In this document: positions 1 to 8,714 of the stretch, in pieces
Position numbering within the stretch: position 1 is the stretch's first letter
Layout: each line of letters starts with the position of its first letter
DNA from: Pseudomonas mandelii
Lineage (GTDB): Bacteria; Pseudomonadota; Gammaproteobacteria; Pseudomonadales; Pseudomonadaceae
Length of the DNA: 64,000 bases
Direction of reading: 5' to 3'
Assembly: GCF_024138395.1 (NCBI RefSeq)
Contig: NZ_JAMYDU010000004.1
Coordinates: forward strand, 124,001 to 188,000
Made by a program: the position numbers and the translations under genes
Notes under the pieces: model-generated
The model's input: the letters and a program-made list of their open reading frames with translations, nothing else
Databases searched by the model: none
Told to the model about the DNA's origin: nothing

Positions 1-57
1 CGTCATAGTCGCCGCCACCCGCACTGCCATCGGTGTGGCCCTGCTATTGGAACGCCA

Positions 58-687
58 ATGATTGGCGCCCGCTCAGCACCGGCCACCTTTTCGCAGCTAC
101 CCTGGCTTGGCGTGCCGGATGGCGATGTGGGAACCCGGCAGTTGCTGCGCCAGATGGCACTGGAGTTGTTTGCCGAGCATGGGTTTCATGGTGTCAGCTT
201 GCGTCAGTTGGCAGCAGCGCTGCATATGCAGCCGGGCTCGCTGTACAACCACATCGAAAACAAGCAGGCGCTGCTGTTCGAGCTAATCGAAGAACATGAA
301 AACGACCTGCGGGAGCTGCTGCAAACGGAAGTACCGCAACAGGCTGACGGCCTGCTGCAACTGGAAACCTATGTGCGTATGCACCTGCAATTCAACTGCT
401 TGCATGATCAGCGCCATACCCTTGCGCGCATGGAGTTTCGCAGCCTCAGCCTGGAGCAACGGGACAGTATCGAGCAGCTTCGCAACACCCGCACCCGACA
501 GCTGGAATACATCCTCAGCCGTTGTGCATTGCCGGCCATCGAGTGCCCGACGATAGCTCTGGGCATGCAGGCATTGCTGGATGGCGTAGTGGCCGGTTAT
601 CCCAACGGCGGGCGACCGCCGTTGGGAAATCTGGCAGCGCTGTTCAGTCGCATGGTGCTGAACGGGTTGAGTAAGGCCCAGGCATAG
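58..687 (+). CDS. TetR/AcrR-family transcriptional regulator
   Basis: This 209-residue protein has the TetR layout. An N-terminal helix-turn-helix lies at about residues 27-72, with the family pattern 'ALELFAEHGFHGVSLRQLA' followed by 'GSLYNHIENKQALL'. An all-helical ligand-binding and dimerisation half without sequence signature follows. TetR proteins usually repress a neighbouring gene until a small ligand binds, but the ligand cannot be read from sequence. The first 20 or so residues before the helix-turn-helix are low in family similarity, so the true start may be internal. folE follows 38 bp downstream on the same strand; a shared transcript is possible but unproven. Confidence 0.85.
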   Translation: MIGARSAPATFSQLPWLGVPDGDVGTRQLLRQMALELFAEHGFHGVSLRQLAAALHMQPGSLYNHIENKQALLFELIEEHENDLRELLQTEVPQQADGLLQLETYVRMHLQFNCLHDQRHTLARMEFRSLSLEQRDSIEQLRNTRTRQLEYILSRCALPAIECPTIALGMQALLDGVVAGYPNGGRPPLGNLAALFSRMVLNGLSKAQA

Positions 688-725
688 CGGGCCCACTTTT
701 CCACCCCTGACAACAAGGTCGACTG

Positions 726-1283
726 ATGAACGAAGAACTGGCGAAAAACTACCGGGAAATTCTCCAAGGCGTGGGCGAAGATCCCCAGCGAGAAGGCTTG
801 CTGAATACGCCAGAACGCGCGGCCAAGGCCATGCATTACCTCTGCCATGGCTACCGGCAAACGCTGGAAGAGATCGTTAACGGTGCACTGTTCGAGTCGG
901 ACAACGATGAGATGGTCATCGTCCGGGACATCGAGTTGTATTCGCTGTGCGAACACCATCTGTTACCGTTCATTGGAAAGGCCCACGTTGCTTATATGCC
1001 CACGGGCAAAGTGCTTGGTCTGTCGAAGGTGGCGCGTATTGTCGATATGTTTGCCCGCCGCCTGCAGATTCAGGAAAACCTCACCCGGCAAATTGCCGAT
1101 GCCATTGCCCAGGTCACCGGTGCCGCCGGGGTAGCGGTGGTGATCGAAGCGAAACACATGTGCATGATGATGCGTGGCGTGGAAAAGCAGAACTCTGTAA
1201 TGAGCACCTCGGTAATGCTTGGTAGTTTTCGCGAGTCGTACAACACGCGCCAGGAATTCCTGCAGCTGATCCGCGGCCGCTAG
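726..1283 (+). CDS. folE: GTP cyclohydrolase I
   Basis: This enzyme converts GTP to 7,8-dihydroneopterin triphosphate, the first step of folate (and pterin) synthesis, in the cytoplasm. At 185 residues it is a typical bacterial FolE. Visible signatures are '[10 protein letters not shown]' near residue 33, the zinc-site region 'LCEHHLLPF' (Cys-Glu-His-His) near residue 77, 'HVAYMP' and '[17 protein letters not shown]', and the C-terminal '[10 protein letters not shown]', which carries the second zinc cysteine. The ATG start is preceded by AAGG at suitable spacing. Pseudomonads often carry more than one folE; whether this is the housekeeping copy cannot be told from the window. Confidence 0.95.
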   Translation: MNEELAKNYREILQGVGEDPQREGLLNTPERAAKAMHYLCHGYRQTLEEIVNGALFESDNDEMVIVRDIELYSLCEHHLLPFIGKAHVAYMPTGKVLGLSKVARIVDMFARRLQIQENLTRQIADAIAQVTGAAGVAVVIEAKHMCMMMRGVEKQNSVMSTSVMLGSFRESYNTRQEFLQLIRGR

Positions 1284-1286
1284 GCG

Positions 1287-1484
1287 CTATACAGCCCAGT
1301 CCAGAGTGCCTGGCGCATGCCAGGCAGGTCTGGTCACATTGTCCCGCGCCACTTCGACCGACAAGGCTTTGCTGAAAGCGCTCAGCCCCACGTGCTGCGG
1401 TGGACAAACCCAATGGCAAGCTTTACCAAGCCCTCGTGAGGACGCGCATACCACAGCAGTGCGTCCGCCAATGCCCAGATCCAT
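1287..1484 (-). pseudogene. Short-chain dehydrogenase/reductase remnant
   Basis: The open frame starts like an SDR ('MDLGIGGRTAVVCASSRGLG', the glycine-rich NAD(P)-binding loop) but jumps within about 10 residues to what is normally the region after the catalytic Tyr-Lys ('AFSKALSVEVARDNVT'). Over 100 residues in between are missing, and the end is unrelated. It is therefore a collapsed SDR gene with internal deletion and cannot make an active enzyme. It lies tail-to-tail against folE at the left edge of a block of gene fragments. Confidence 0.6.
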
Positions 1485-1508
1485 AGCAGTACTCCTCGCA
1501 TGACCGCG

Positions 1509-2039
1509 TCAATCGTTCATGCCCAACAAGGCACTGATATCGCGTCCGGGCTCAGCATCGCTGCCGTAGGCGAACGGACCGGCACGCTGGCGTTCGACCA
1601 GTTGCTCCATCTGGTAGCGATATCGAGTGCCCGGCGTATCGAAACGCGAGTGCAAGTCGCGACGCTCATCTGTCTCGAAATAACGTTGATTCTGTGGACG
1701 CACCACCGAATTGTCCTGGGGCTGGATGATGTAGTTGATACGCGGCATCACATAGCGAAACGGCGCCGGTGCAGCGGTGGTGTTGAAGGTGACGTCAGCG
1801 GGCTTGTTGTTCTTGCGAAAGTCGGCAATGGTCTTGAAGTCGAGCTTGAGGCGGTTGATCAACCACATGACTTCGATATTTCTCTGACACTCGGCTTCGA
1901 GCCGTCGCGATGAGCGAATCCGTTGGAAATAGCCGTAGAGATAGAGCTTGAGCTGGTCGGCAGGGTCGTAAAAAGGGCGTCCGGTACCATTCCGCCTGGG
2001 ACCGAGGTCATAACCAACGTTTCGGCTGCTTGCTGCCAC
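1509..2039 (-). pseudogene. IS1182-family transposase N-terminal fragment fused to an unrelated tail
   Basis: Residues about 20-81 match the conserved N-terminal region of IS1182-family transposases: 'GRPFYDPADQLKLYLYGY', 'RIRSSRRLEAE' and 'DFKTIADFRKNN'. After about position 1799 the similarity stops. The remaining 95 residues (ending 'GSDAEPGRDISALLGMND') come from something else that I do not recognise; given the VgrG fragment nearby, the end of a type VI effector is a guess only. The DDE catalytic part is absent, so the element is dead. The other end of an IS1182-type transposase appears about 40 kb away beside the Wadjet genes, but the two need not derive from one copy. Confidence 0.6.
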
Positions 2040-2217
2040 CAGAATTTCTTCGAGGCTATGCCGTCAATGCTCGGGGACGGCGTTCGTTCTCCCACGCACG
2101 GTGCAGTGGTGATGGGGCCTCGTGCGGCACCTCGACGACTTTACCCCGGAGGGTCCCTATCTCTGCATCGACGGGCCGCTGCAGCGCTCAGTGCAAGCGT
2201 TGCAGCCGCCACATGCT

Positions 2218-2745
2218 TCATTGACCTGCTTCTTCGCCGACCAGATCGCCGTCGGCTTCCGGAATATCTTCACCGGCTTCTTCGGCGGGGATCTCAGCGG
2301 TTTTCTGGTGTTCGAGGCCGCTGCAAGGCAGCAGAACCTCAGCAAGGCGTGCCGAGAAATACTTGTCGAACGGTTCCGGCTCCGGATATTCCTCCGGCGC
2401 AACCACTAAAGCTGTCAGGCGCTCGATAAGGCCGCAGATCCAGTCCGTCTGGAACAGGTGGCTTTCGGCCTGAATCGGCGGCTCGATCAGTGTCCGGCAC
2501 TTCTCGGAGGCATCCTCGAACATGGCGAGGGTGCAGACCTCGACGTTTCTCTCCCGCTACTCATTCCCGGCGCGCTGCTCATCGAGCATCAGCCTGAACG
2601 TGGATTCTGACTGGGCGCAGAATCGGTCGATTTTGCGAACCAACTGCAGGAGCTGCCGCTTGAACGACTCGGTTGAGTTGTGGGCATCCGGGTCAATGAC
2701 CTTGTGTACGCCCGTGTAGAACACTGTGTAGTCTCCGTTGTAGCA
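2218..2745 (-). pseudogene. Degenerate coding remnant, family unknown
   Basis: Two reverse-strand frames carry protein-like sequence with a stop and frame change between them near position 2555. The upstream part reads 'DAHNSTESFKRQLLQLV' and similar; the downstream part contains 'PEEYPEPEPFDKYFSARLAE' and ends in an acidic tail. Both have normal amino-acid composition and high-GC codon use, so they look like former coding sequence rather than chance. I cannot name a family. It lies just beyond the frameshifted ATPase remnant and may be its continuation or a separate gene. Confidence 0.35.
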
Positions 2746-3370
2746 ACAGGACCTGCTGCTCTGCTAACTCACCTACGGTGACACACTCTTTCAGCGCTAG
2801 GCTTGCTTCACCGTAGGCTTTCAAGCGTTGTTCAAAACTCCGACGTTTCTTGAGATCAGTAACCAGCCGCTTCTGCTTCACGGCGGCCTCATCAACAGGG
2901 GCTATCGCAGCGACCACGGCTTGCAGCTTTTGTAGCAGCCCCATGAGTGAACTTGGTACTGTCTCACGCTCGGCGGTCGCCTCTTGGCCAATGACCTCCG
3001 CCATGAAGCTGTTCCTCGCCGATGTGGCACGCTTGCGCCATGCGGGATAGGCCAGCGCGCGCTCAACCCGATAGATAAGTTGATTGAGCATTTTGAGCTC
3101 AGCGCGTCCGCCTCCCAGCTCCGGCGAAGCAGTAAAATTGAATTTAGGAAAAGACTCTAAGCTCTGGTCGCAGGCTTTGGCAACGCTCTGTTTAAGCGGC
3201 GCTAGACTTCCGATGAAGGCTGTATCAAGAAATAGATCGTCTACCACCGCTTGTCGTAGCAGCGAAGTCGGGCTTTCTGGAGGGTCGCGTCTTGCCTCTG
3301 CTGCAATAGCAACTGGGAGTCGCGTCGTGATTTCACCGACGACGTGATTCCCCCTCTTTGGCTGCCCCAC
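2693..3370 (-). pseudogene. C-terminal part of a frameshifted SMC/Rad50-like ATPase remnant
   Basis: This frame continues the protein begun in the neighbouring frame upstream (3333-4142). The change of frame falls at a run of five G's near position 3350, and 'NHVVGEITTRLPVAI' follows naturally after the zinc-hook segment. The 225 residues are helical and rich in Lys, Glu and Ala, as expected for the coiled-coil arm of an SMC/RecN-like ATPase. No Walker B or ABC signature is visible, so the C-terminal ATPase half is lost. Function: none expected. Confidence 0.5.
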
Positions 3371-4142
3371 CTATGTGGTCTTTAATCTTTAGCCCTGTGA
3401 TGTCATCCACGACGTCGACCAGACTGTGGCCGCAGATCGCACAATTGTCCTCGTCGTACAGTCCGGGATGTTCCCGTATCCAGGTTGCAACCCGTGCGTA
3501 GAGCCGCATACGCGCCGCTTTGTTTGGCTCGGCAGCAATCTCAACAAGTTCTTCTGCTTCTTTCCGCACTGCAGCAATGAAATCCCGAATGGGCACCGCC
3601 TCATCATCCGAGAGTTTGGTCAATCCTGCCAGTCGCGCAATGGAAGGAAGAGTGCTCAGTTTGCCAACTGCACTCAGTGCTGGTGCGATGCTCTTCACCA
3701 AGTCGCTCCGTTGCTTTTCATCCTGAGCATCGAATGCGTCACCTAATACCAGTTTCGCGTGCTCAAGCCCGGACGACTTGAGCGTTTCGAGCTGAGTGGC
3801 AAGTCCATCGAGCTTAGTCTCAAGGGTCGCATCGTCTGAAGGAAGTGGAACGGCTTCTTCTTCAATGGCCAACGTGTGCTTATGGATCAGATCCATCAGG
3901 TCGCTGCGGGTGACGATGTAGGCCTCGTCCGTTCCCTCCAGCTCGCTGCTTTTTGCCTTTGTCAGGTCGCCATCAATTTTCTTCTTGGCTTTTTTGGCGT
4001 GGTTTGCCAGTTGGACCAGAGGTGCCATACCAGTGAGCTCTGATACCGCCTTGCCCAATGCCGAGGTAGAGCCGACCTGCACATAGGGGAGAATGCCGGG
4101 AATGGTCGTACCAACACGCGTGCTGATGGGGTCGAGTCCCAT
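3333..4142 (-). pseudogene. Central part of an SMC/Rad50-like AAA ATPase (remnant)
   Basis: The frame starts with an ATG behind AAGGA, yet its first residues ('IPGILPYVQVGSTSALGKA') resemble a segment that lies inside such ATPases, after the Walker A lobe, which is missing. Long helical stretches follow, then a CxxC motif 'CAICGHSL' near residue 240, typical of a zinc hook or zinc-knuckle turn. The frame ends soon after in 'KEGESRRR' through a frameshift at a G5 run, and coding continues in the next frame. With the front missing and the frame broken I call it a pseudogene. It is divergent to the VgrG fragment, only 31 bp away. Similar ATPases occur in defence loci, but the role here is lost. 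Confidence 0.5.
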
Positions 4143-4173
4143 TTCGTCCAGTCCTTAACGTAATCCTCGCCTA

Positions 4174-5490
4174 ATGCCCGACCTACGAGAATTCTTTCAA
4201 GTGCTTGCTTTCACCGGCCAGGAGGCGATCAGCAGACCTTACTTCTTCAACGTGGAGTTGGTCAGCGAGCGGTCTGACCTCGACCTCAAAAGCCTCTCCG
4301 ACAAACCGGCTTTTCTGGCCTTCGACACGAAGGGTAGCGGTATTCATGGGCAGATCTACCACATCGTTCAAAGCGGTACTGATCAACGTTTTACGCGCTA
4401 CAGCGTGTCTCTAGTCCCGCACTTGTCCTACTTGCGCCACCGCATCAACCAGAGGATCTATCAACAGTTCTCGGTGCTAAAAATCGTCGCCTTGATACTG
4501 GAAGAGCACGGTATCGTGGGCGATGTTTACCAGTTTCATCTGGGCTCGACCTACCCCGAGCGAGAATACTGCGTGCAGTACGATGAATCCGATCTGCACT
4601 TTATTCAACGTTTGTGCGAAGAAGAAGGCATTCATTACCACTTCCAGCACAGCCCTCAAGGCCACGCGCTGGTCTTTGGCGATGACCAGACGGCTTTCCC
4701 GAAGATTGGGCAAGCCACGACTTATAGACAAGAGAGTGATCTAGTGGCCGTCGAGCCGCTGATCAAGCGCTTCAACCTGCGTTTGGGGCCCCTCACCAGC
4801 CGTATATCGCACCGCGACCATGATTTTGAACAACCGCGCCTGTTGTTGGGGTCAGCCTGTCGCCTAGAGAAAAACGAGCGACACGAGGATGACCTGGAGC
4901 GTTTCATAGGCCGCGAGCACGGTAAGCAAATCAGTCTGCGTACTCTGGAACGCCGCCACGCTGCTTATCCTCAAGCCAAAGGGCAAGGTGACCAGCCCCG
5001 GTTGGCCAGCGGCCACGTTCTAGAAATCTCAGGCCACCCGCGCCAAGAGTGGAACGACCTATGGCTACTGACTCAGGTCATCCACGAAGGCAGGCAACCC
5101 CAGGTATTGAACGAGAACATCACCAGTGGCCACCCTGACAACAAGGATGACTTTCATCAGGGCTACCGCAACCGCTTTATGGTTCTTCCGTGGGACGTGT
5201 TCTATCGGCCGCCTCTGGCCCACAAGAAGCCTCGGGTGCCCGGCAACCAGACTGCTGTGGTCACTGCTCTGGCAGACGAAGAGATCCAGTGCGATCAGCT
5301 CGGCAGGATCAAGGTCAAGTTCCCCTGGGACCTCGAAGGCAGATTTGACGACAAGAGCAGTTGCTGGCTGGAAGCGTCCTCCAGTGGGAGCTGTGACATT
5401 GCGCCCCCTCGAATGGGAATGGAGGTGATGGTTACATTTCTTGAAAGCGACCCTGACCAACCGCTGATCAGCAGTTGTCAGTCGTCGTGA
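4174..5490 (+). pseudogene. vgrG: Type VI secretion tip protein VgrG, truncated at both ends
   Basis: VgrG trimers form the spike of the type VI secretion needle. The 438 residues match the gp27-like base ('FQVLAFTGQEAISRPYFFNV', 'GIHGQIY', 'EREYCVQYDESDLHFIQRL', 'EEGIHYHF') and the gp5-like OB-fold ('DQLGRIKVKFPWD', 'GMEVMVTFLESDPDQPLI'). Full VgrG proteins are about 600-750 residues and begin some 15-20 residues earlier. Here the N-terminal stretch is replaced by 'MPDLRE', and the frame stops right after the OB-fold, so the C-terminal beta-helix that forms the spike is absent. No other type VI genes are in the window. It is most likely a non-functional leftover of a vgrG/effector island. 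Confidence 0.75.
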
Positions 5491-5507
5491 TAGGACTCTC
5501 CTCCACG

Positions 5508-5676
5508 TTAAGGGAAATATTTTTAACCAGTAACAGTAGACGTCCAGGTAGAGCCTGCGCCCACGCCACAGCCAAAGCGCTTCAAGCACCATTAAAAAAT
5601 GGGCCAGACCGAGGGTGAACGCCGCCAGGACAATATGAAAGCTGATGGTGATCGCAAACTGGGCACGCGCTGCCAT
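5508..5676 (-). pseudogene. Cytochrome bd-type quinol oxidase subunit I fragment
   Basis: About 55 residues on the reverse strand match the first transmembrane segment of CydA/CioA-type oxidases: 'ARAQFAITISFHIVLAAFTL', with the conserved His, then 'FLMVLEALWLWRGRRLYLD' and 'YWLKIF'. The rest of the roughly 450-500-residue protein is missing, and the frame runs on into the antisense of the VgrG remnant. It is a short scrap of a respiratory gene left by deletion and has no function. Confidence 0.6.
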
Positions 5677-5762
5677 CAGCGCGGATCATCGCGTCCATGC
5701 TTTCCATCACCTTCAGTTATCTTCCTCGACCTTCCCGTGCTTACTGCCTGAATGGAGCCATT

Positions 5763-6017
5763 ATGTTATCCGAGCTTGAGTTGCGTCACATTATCGAGTC
5801 AGCATTCCTTCCCCTGTCCTGCAAGTGTCGAGTCAATCCGGGCGGATCACTGCAGGCTCAAATTTTCGAGCCTGTCTCTGGCCGAGTAGAGCTGTTGGTT
5901 ACGGGAATTCCTACTGCCAGCCTCAACTGCAATCGAGCAATAGGCAAGCTCATAGCTGAGATTCAGGACGACCTCAGAGTCACTCATGGGCAGAGGACAA
6001 CGTTCAGCATTGGGTAG
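5763..6017 (+). CDS. DUF1652-family small protein
   Basis: This 84-residue protein has the pattern of the Pseudomonas DUF1652 family: 'MLSELELRHIIESAFLPL', then 'CRVNPGGSLQAQIFEP' and 'GRVELLVTGI'. The function of the family is unknown; members are small cytosolic proteins found in several copies per genome. The ATG at this position is chosen because it matches the usual family start; an upstream in-frame start at 5697 would add 22 residues that look non-coding. It is the only gene in the 1.3-6.8 kb block that looks intact. The reverse-strand Dam fragment overlaps its last bases. Confidence 0.75.
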   Translation: MLSELELRHIIESAFLPLSCKCRVNPGGSLQAQIFEPVSGRVELLVTGIPTASLNCNRAIGKLIAEIQDDLRVTHGQRTTFSIG

Positions 6018-6718
6018 AGGCGCAATGAAGCCTGTGGAATACAGGAATCGAGCGCAGCTATAGAAGGCGTCCAACTTTTCGAAGTCAGATCAATAGGTGG
6101 ACACCATCGCCCTTGGCATTGGCATTGGCATTGGCATTGGCATCCTATGATCATCCGCGCGGCGCGGGGTACGAGGTAGGTTTCAACACTGTAGCGAATG
6201 TCTACCGTCTCGAAATGAAATCCCTCAAACACCCGCCGGATGTCCGGGTGATCGTTGATGCTGACCATCACCTTGCCTTTACAGCGGCGCATGAAGTCGG
6301 CCATGCGTTCGTAGTTTTCGAATGGAAAGTCCACGCCATAACCAGCGGTCGTCCAGTAAGGCGGGTCCATATAGTGGAAGGTGTGGGCGCGGTCGTAGCG
6401 TTCGGCGCATTCGAGCCAGGGCAAGTTTTCGACATAGGCGCCGGACAGGCGCTGCCAGGCGGCCGAGAGGTTCTCCTCGATCCGCAACAGGTTGATGGCC
6501 GGGCCAGTGGTGGCGCTACCGAACGTCTGCCCGGTAACCTTGCCGGCAAAGGCATGGTGCTGCAGGTAGAAAAATCGGGCGGCACGCTGGATGTCGGTGA
6601 GGGTTTCGGGGCGGGTCATCTTCTGCCACTCGAACACCTGGCGCGAGCTCAGTGCCCATTTGAATTGGCGCACGAATTCTTCCAGGTGGTTCTGCACGAC
6701 GCGGTACAGCGTCACCAA
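5984..6718 (-). pseudogene. Phage-type DNA adenine methylase (Dam), 5'-truncated and 3'-altered
   Basis: Dam enzymes methylate N6 of adenine. The frame begins inside the protein at 'VTLYRVVQNHLEEF', a segment normally about 50-60 residues from the start, so the N-terminal AdoMet motif (FxGxG) is missing. The catalytic 'DPPY' motif is present in 'HYMDPPYW' near residue 117, and 'KVMVSINDHPDIRRVF' follows. The usual C-terminus is replaced by a Cys-Gln repeat encoded by five TGCCAA units and then an unrelated tail. With the AdoMet loop gone it should be inactive. The type is common in prophages and suggests a former phage at this spot. Confidence 0.65.
6113..6142. repeat. Hexanucleotide microsatellite, five perfect TTGGCA units
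   Basis: Five perfect tandem copies of TTGGCA. Read on the reverse strand they encode five Cys-Gln pairs inside the Dam-like remnant. Because the unit is six bases, changes in copy number would not shift the reading frame. Confidence 0.9.
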
Positions 6719-7126
6719 GTCGCAGTTGCTTCGACCTCAATGTTCACCTTGTTCGCTCCATCAACCCTTTGGATGGGGCGAACAAGGTGATGGTTTACGT
6801 GAATTGCAAGCAAGAAGGAAAAAACCGGTCCGAAAAACCCGATTTTCCACCCATTTATGGCCTCGACGCACTGATAACGGAGGTTTTGTAGTTTGCTACC
6901 ACTGACCACTGACCACTGACCGCTGGTGCAGCGCAAGTTGATCAGAGCTTCCTAAAAACGCCGGCCAAGCTTAAAAAAATTCATCGATCAAATTTGGATC
7001 CAAGCTGTAAGCATGCTAGATTGCGCGTCGTCCAGCGGCAGCCGGTATGAAAAACCTAAGCGGCGCCCTAAAATGATGCGCACCGGGCTGTGGCGTCGAC
7101 ACTCAGTAAGATACAGGGAAGTATCG
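6719..7126. other. Intergenic stretch with an inverted repeat and a short tandem repeat
   Basis: This stretch of about 400 bp holds no convincing gene. It contains an 18-bp inverted repeat (6745-6789) and three tandem ACTGACC units (6901-6921). The DNA just before the luxR-type gene has AGGGAAG as ribosome binding site. Short reverse frames here are not supported by any family pattern. Confidence 0.6.
6745..6789. repeat. 18-bp inverted repeat (hairpin)
   Basis: Arms CACCTTGTTCGCTCCATC (6745-6762) and GATGGGGCGAACAAGGTG (6772-6789) are complementary except for one base, around a 9-nt loop. No T-run follows on either side, so it is not a standard Rho-independent terminator. It lies exactly at the point where the Dam-like gene loses its 5' part and may mark a recombination junction or a mobile-element end. 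Confidence 0.7.
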
Positions 7127-7840
7127 ATGAACAAATGGCAGAGTGACATGTGGCATATTGTCGAATGCGCCACATGTGAAGAAAGTATATTCGAGCAAAT
7201 AACAATAGCGGCTCAACGACTGGGATTTGAATATTGCGCTTATGGCATGCAATTACCACTTCCCTTATCTGCCCCCAAGGTAGTTATGCTCGATAACTAC
7301 CCTGATGCCTGGAAGGCGCGGTATGCTTCTGCTCAGTATATAAAAGTCGACCCGACGGTCTTGCATGGCCGGCACGCACAGAAACCGCTCAGTTGGAGCG
7401 AGGCCCTCTTCTCCAAAACTCCTGAACTCTGGGAAGAAGCCCAATCATTCGGCATCCGTGTCGGCTGGTCGCAATCGCATCTGGACACACTGGGAGTCGG
7501 AGGCATGCTTAGTGTCTCTCGCTCCAGCGAGGCACTAACTTCAGCAGAACTAACTCTGCATGAAAAAGAGCTGATGTGGCTGGTATGCGTGGCCCATGTT
7601 TTACTGTCAAGAGCGATCAACAATCGTCACAAAGAACGCTACGCCGCCGACCTTACCGAACGTGAGCGAGAAGTTCTGAAATGGACCGCTGACGGTAAAT
7701 CGGCGTCTGAGATATCCGATATTCTGATCGTCTCAAAAAACACCATAGACTTCCATATAAAGAATGCCATCCTGAAACTTAAAACCAGCAATAAAACGGC
7801 CGCCGTTGTCCGTGCCGTCATGCTCGGATTATTATTTTGA
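7127..7840 (+). CDS. LuxR-family quorum-sensing regulator (PhzR-like)
   Basis: The 237-residue protein has an N-terminal acyl-homoserine-lactone-binding domain (about residues 15-160) with the family pattern: 'FEYCAYGMQ', the 'YPDAWKARYASAQYIKVDP' segment and 'KPLSWSE'. A C-terminal LuxR helix-turn-helix follows (about 170-235; 'LTEREREVLKWTADGKSASE' and 'SKNTIDFHIKNAILKL'). It should bind the signal made by the neighbouring LuxI protein and activate at lux boxes. The ATG is behind AGGGAAG. A lux-box-like palindrome lies between it and luxI. It occupies the first position of the obafluorin cluster; it could carry the letter obaA there, but I am not sure of that name. Confidence 0.9.
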   Translation: MNKWQSDMWHIVECATCEESIFEQITIAAQRLGFEYCAYGMQLPLPLSAPKVVMLDNYPDAWKARYASAQYIKVDPTVLHGRHAQKPLSWSEALFSKTPELWEEAQSFGIRVGWSQSHLDTLGVGGMLSVSRSSEALTSAELTLHEKELMWLVCVAHVLLSRAINNRHKERYAADLTEREREVLKWTADGKSASEISDILIVSKNTIDFHIKNAILKLKTSNKTAAVVRAVMLGLLF

Positions 7841-7984
7841 CTTATTAGTCACGCCCTCGGAAAAACCTCAAATAGCTGAATACGCCTGTATAGGTTCATG
7901 ATTACCCTGCACAGGTCAAACGCAGAGCTAAACTACTAATTTCTCAAAAGCGAGCAAAATTACCACGCCAGGAAAAGCTGAGTC

Positions 7985-8035
7985 AACCTACGATTTATAG
8001 TAGGTTACAGCATCGCCTTCTTTTATATCTAATTA
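7985..8035 (+). promoter_or_regulatory. lux/phz-type box and promoter in front of luxI and the oba operon
   Basis: The perfect inverted repeat AACCTAC-N8-GTAGGTT (7985-8006) has the size and form of LuxR-binding boxes; its core CTAC...GTAG resembles the phz box of P. chlororaphis. A TATATC/TATCTA -10-like element lies at about 8024-8031, some 33 bp from the box centre. That is the spacing of LuxR promoters where the box overlaps the -35 region. No second such box was seen upstream of obaC, so this promoter probably drives luxI and the long gene series behind it. Confidence 0.7.
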
Positions 8036-8066
8036 CTCGGCAGCCTTCCCTGCCAGGTGATTACAA

Positions 8067-8621
8067 TTGCATTTTACTTCTGGAACATCGTCAACACTTT
8101 CTCCGACTGTAATGACCGCAATAGGACGTTATCGCCACAAGGTTTTCGTAGAGCATTTAGGATGGAAACTGAATTGTTCCGAAGGCCTGGAATACGATCA
8201 GTTCGACCGTGAGGACACCGTCTACATTGTTGCTCAAAATGATGACGAACAAATCATCGGCACCGCCCGTCTTCTGAGCACCACCCGCCCCTACCTGCTG
8301 AGCGAGGTGTTTCCCGAGCTGATGAGCGGGCAAGCCCCCCCCCAATCAAAATATATCCTGGAGTTGTCGCGCTTTGCGGCGATGAACTTCAAGAGCCATG
8401 ACAAAAAAGTCAGCGGTCAATTTTCCTCCGATGCCGCCATTGACCTCATGCGCGCGACCCTCGCCAGCGCAGCCGAACAAGGCGCCAACAAGTTAATTAC
8501 CGTTTCCCCCCTGGGAATTGAACGACTGCTACGCCATGTCGGCATCAATGCTTCCCGCGCAGGAAAAGTAACGGGTTGCGAGGGGAAAAAGTTATTTGCT
8601 TCGTGGATTACCGTGGAGTGA
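8067..8621 (+). CDS. LuxI-family acyl-homoserine-lactone synthase (PhzI-like)
   Basis: This enzyme makes an N-acyl-homoserine lactone from S-adenosylmethionine and acyl-ACP. The invariant residues of the family are visible: Arg and Phe in 'GRYRHKVFVEHLGW' (N-terminal), 'EYDQFD' with the conserved acidic residues, 'GTARLLSTTRPYLL', and 'ELSRFA' (Glu-Arg). At 184 residues it is of normal length. The start is a TTG with AGGTGA at good spacing; the next ATG (residue 16) would cut into the N-terminal helix. It lies just behind the lux box, so it is probably under positive feedback. obaC follows after 93 bp on the same strand. Confidence 0.9.
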   Translation: MHFTSGTSSTLSPTVMTAIGRYRHKVFVEHLGWKLNCSEGLEYDQFDREDTVYIVAQNDDEQIIGTARLLSTTRPYLLSEVFPELMSGQAPPQSKYILELSRFAAMNFKSHDKKVSGQFSSDAAIDLMRATLASAAEQGANKLITVSPLGIERLLRHVGINASRAGKVTGCEGKKLFASWITVE

Positions 8622-8714
8622 CCCACCCCTCTTTTCATTCACCCACCGATGGGCGCAAACAAGACTGTCAGCTTAAGTTGGCCACGGTAAACCTCGACAA
8701 CCTGGAGAGCTGCA

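Noticed and set aside
1500..1913. 137-residue forward frame
   Set aside because: Antisense of the IS1182-type fragment, with no motif of its own.
6113..6790. 225-residue forward frame across the Dam remnant
   Set aside because: Antisense of the methylase; the reverse strand has the DPPY motif and the protein-like pattern.
7127..8621. Phenazine cluster suggested by PhzR/PhzI-like proteins and a PhzC-like DAHP synthase
   Set aside because: phzA, B, E, F and G are absent; the genes that follow make the nitrophenyl amino acid and dihydroxybenzoate of obafluorin.
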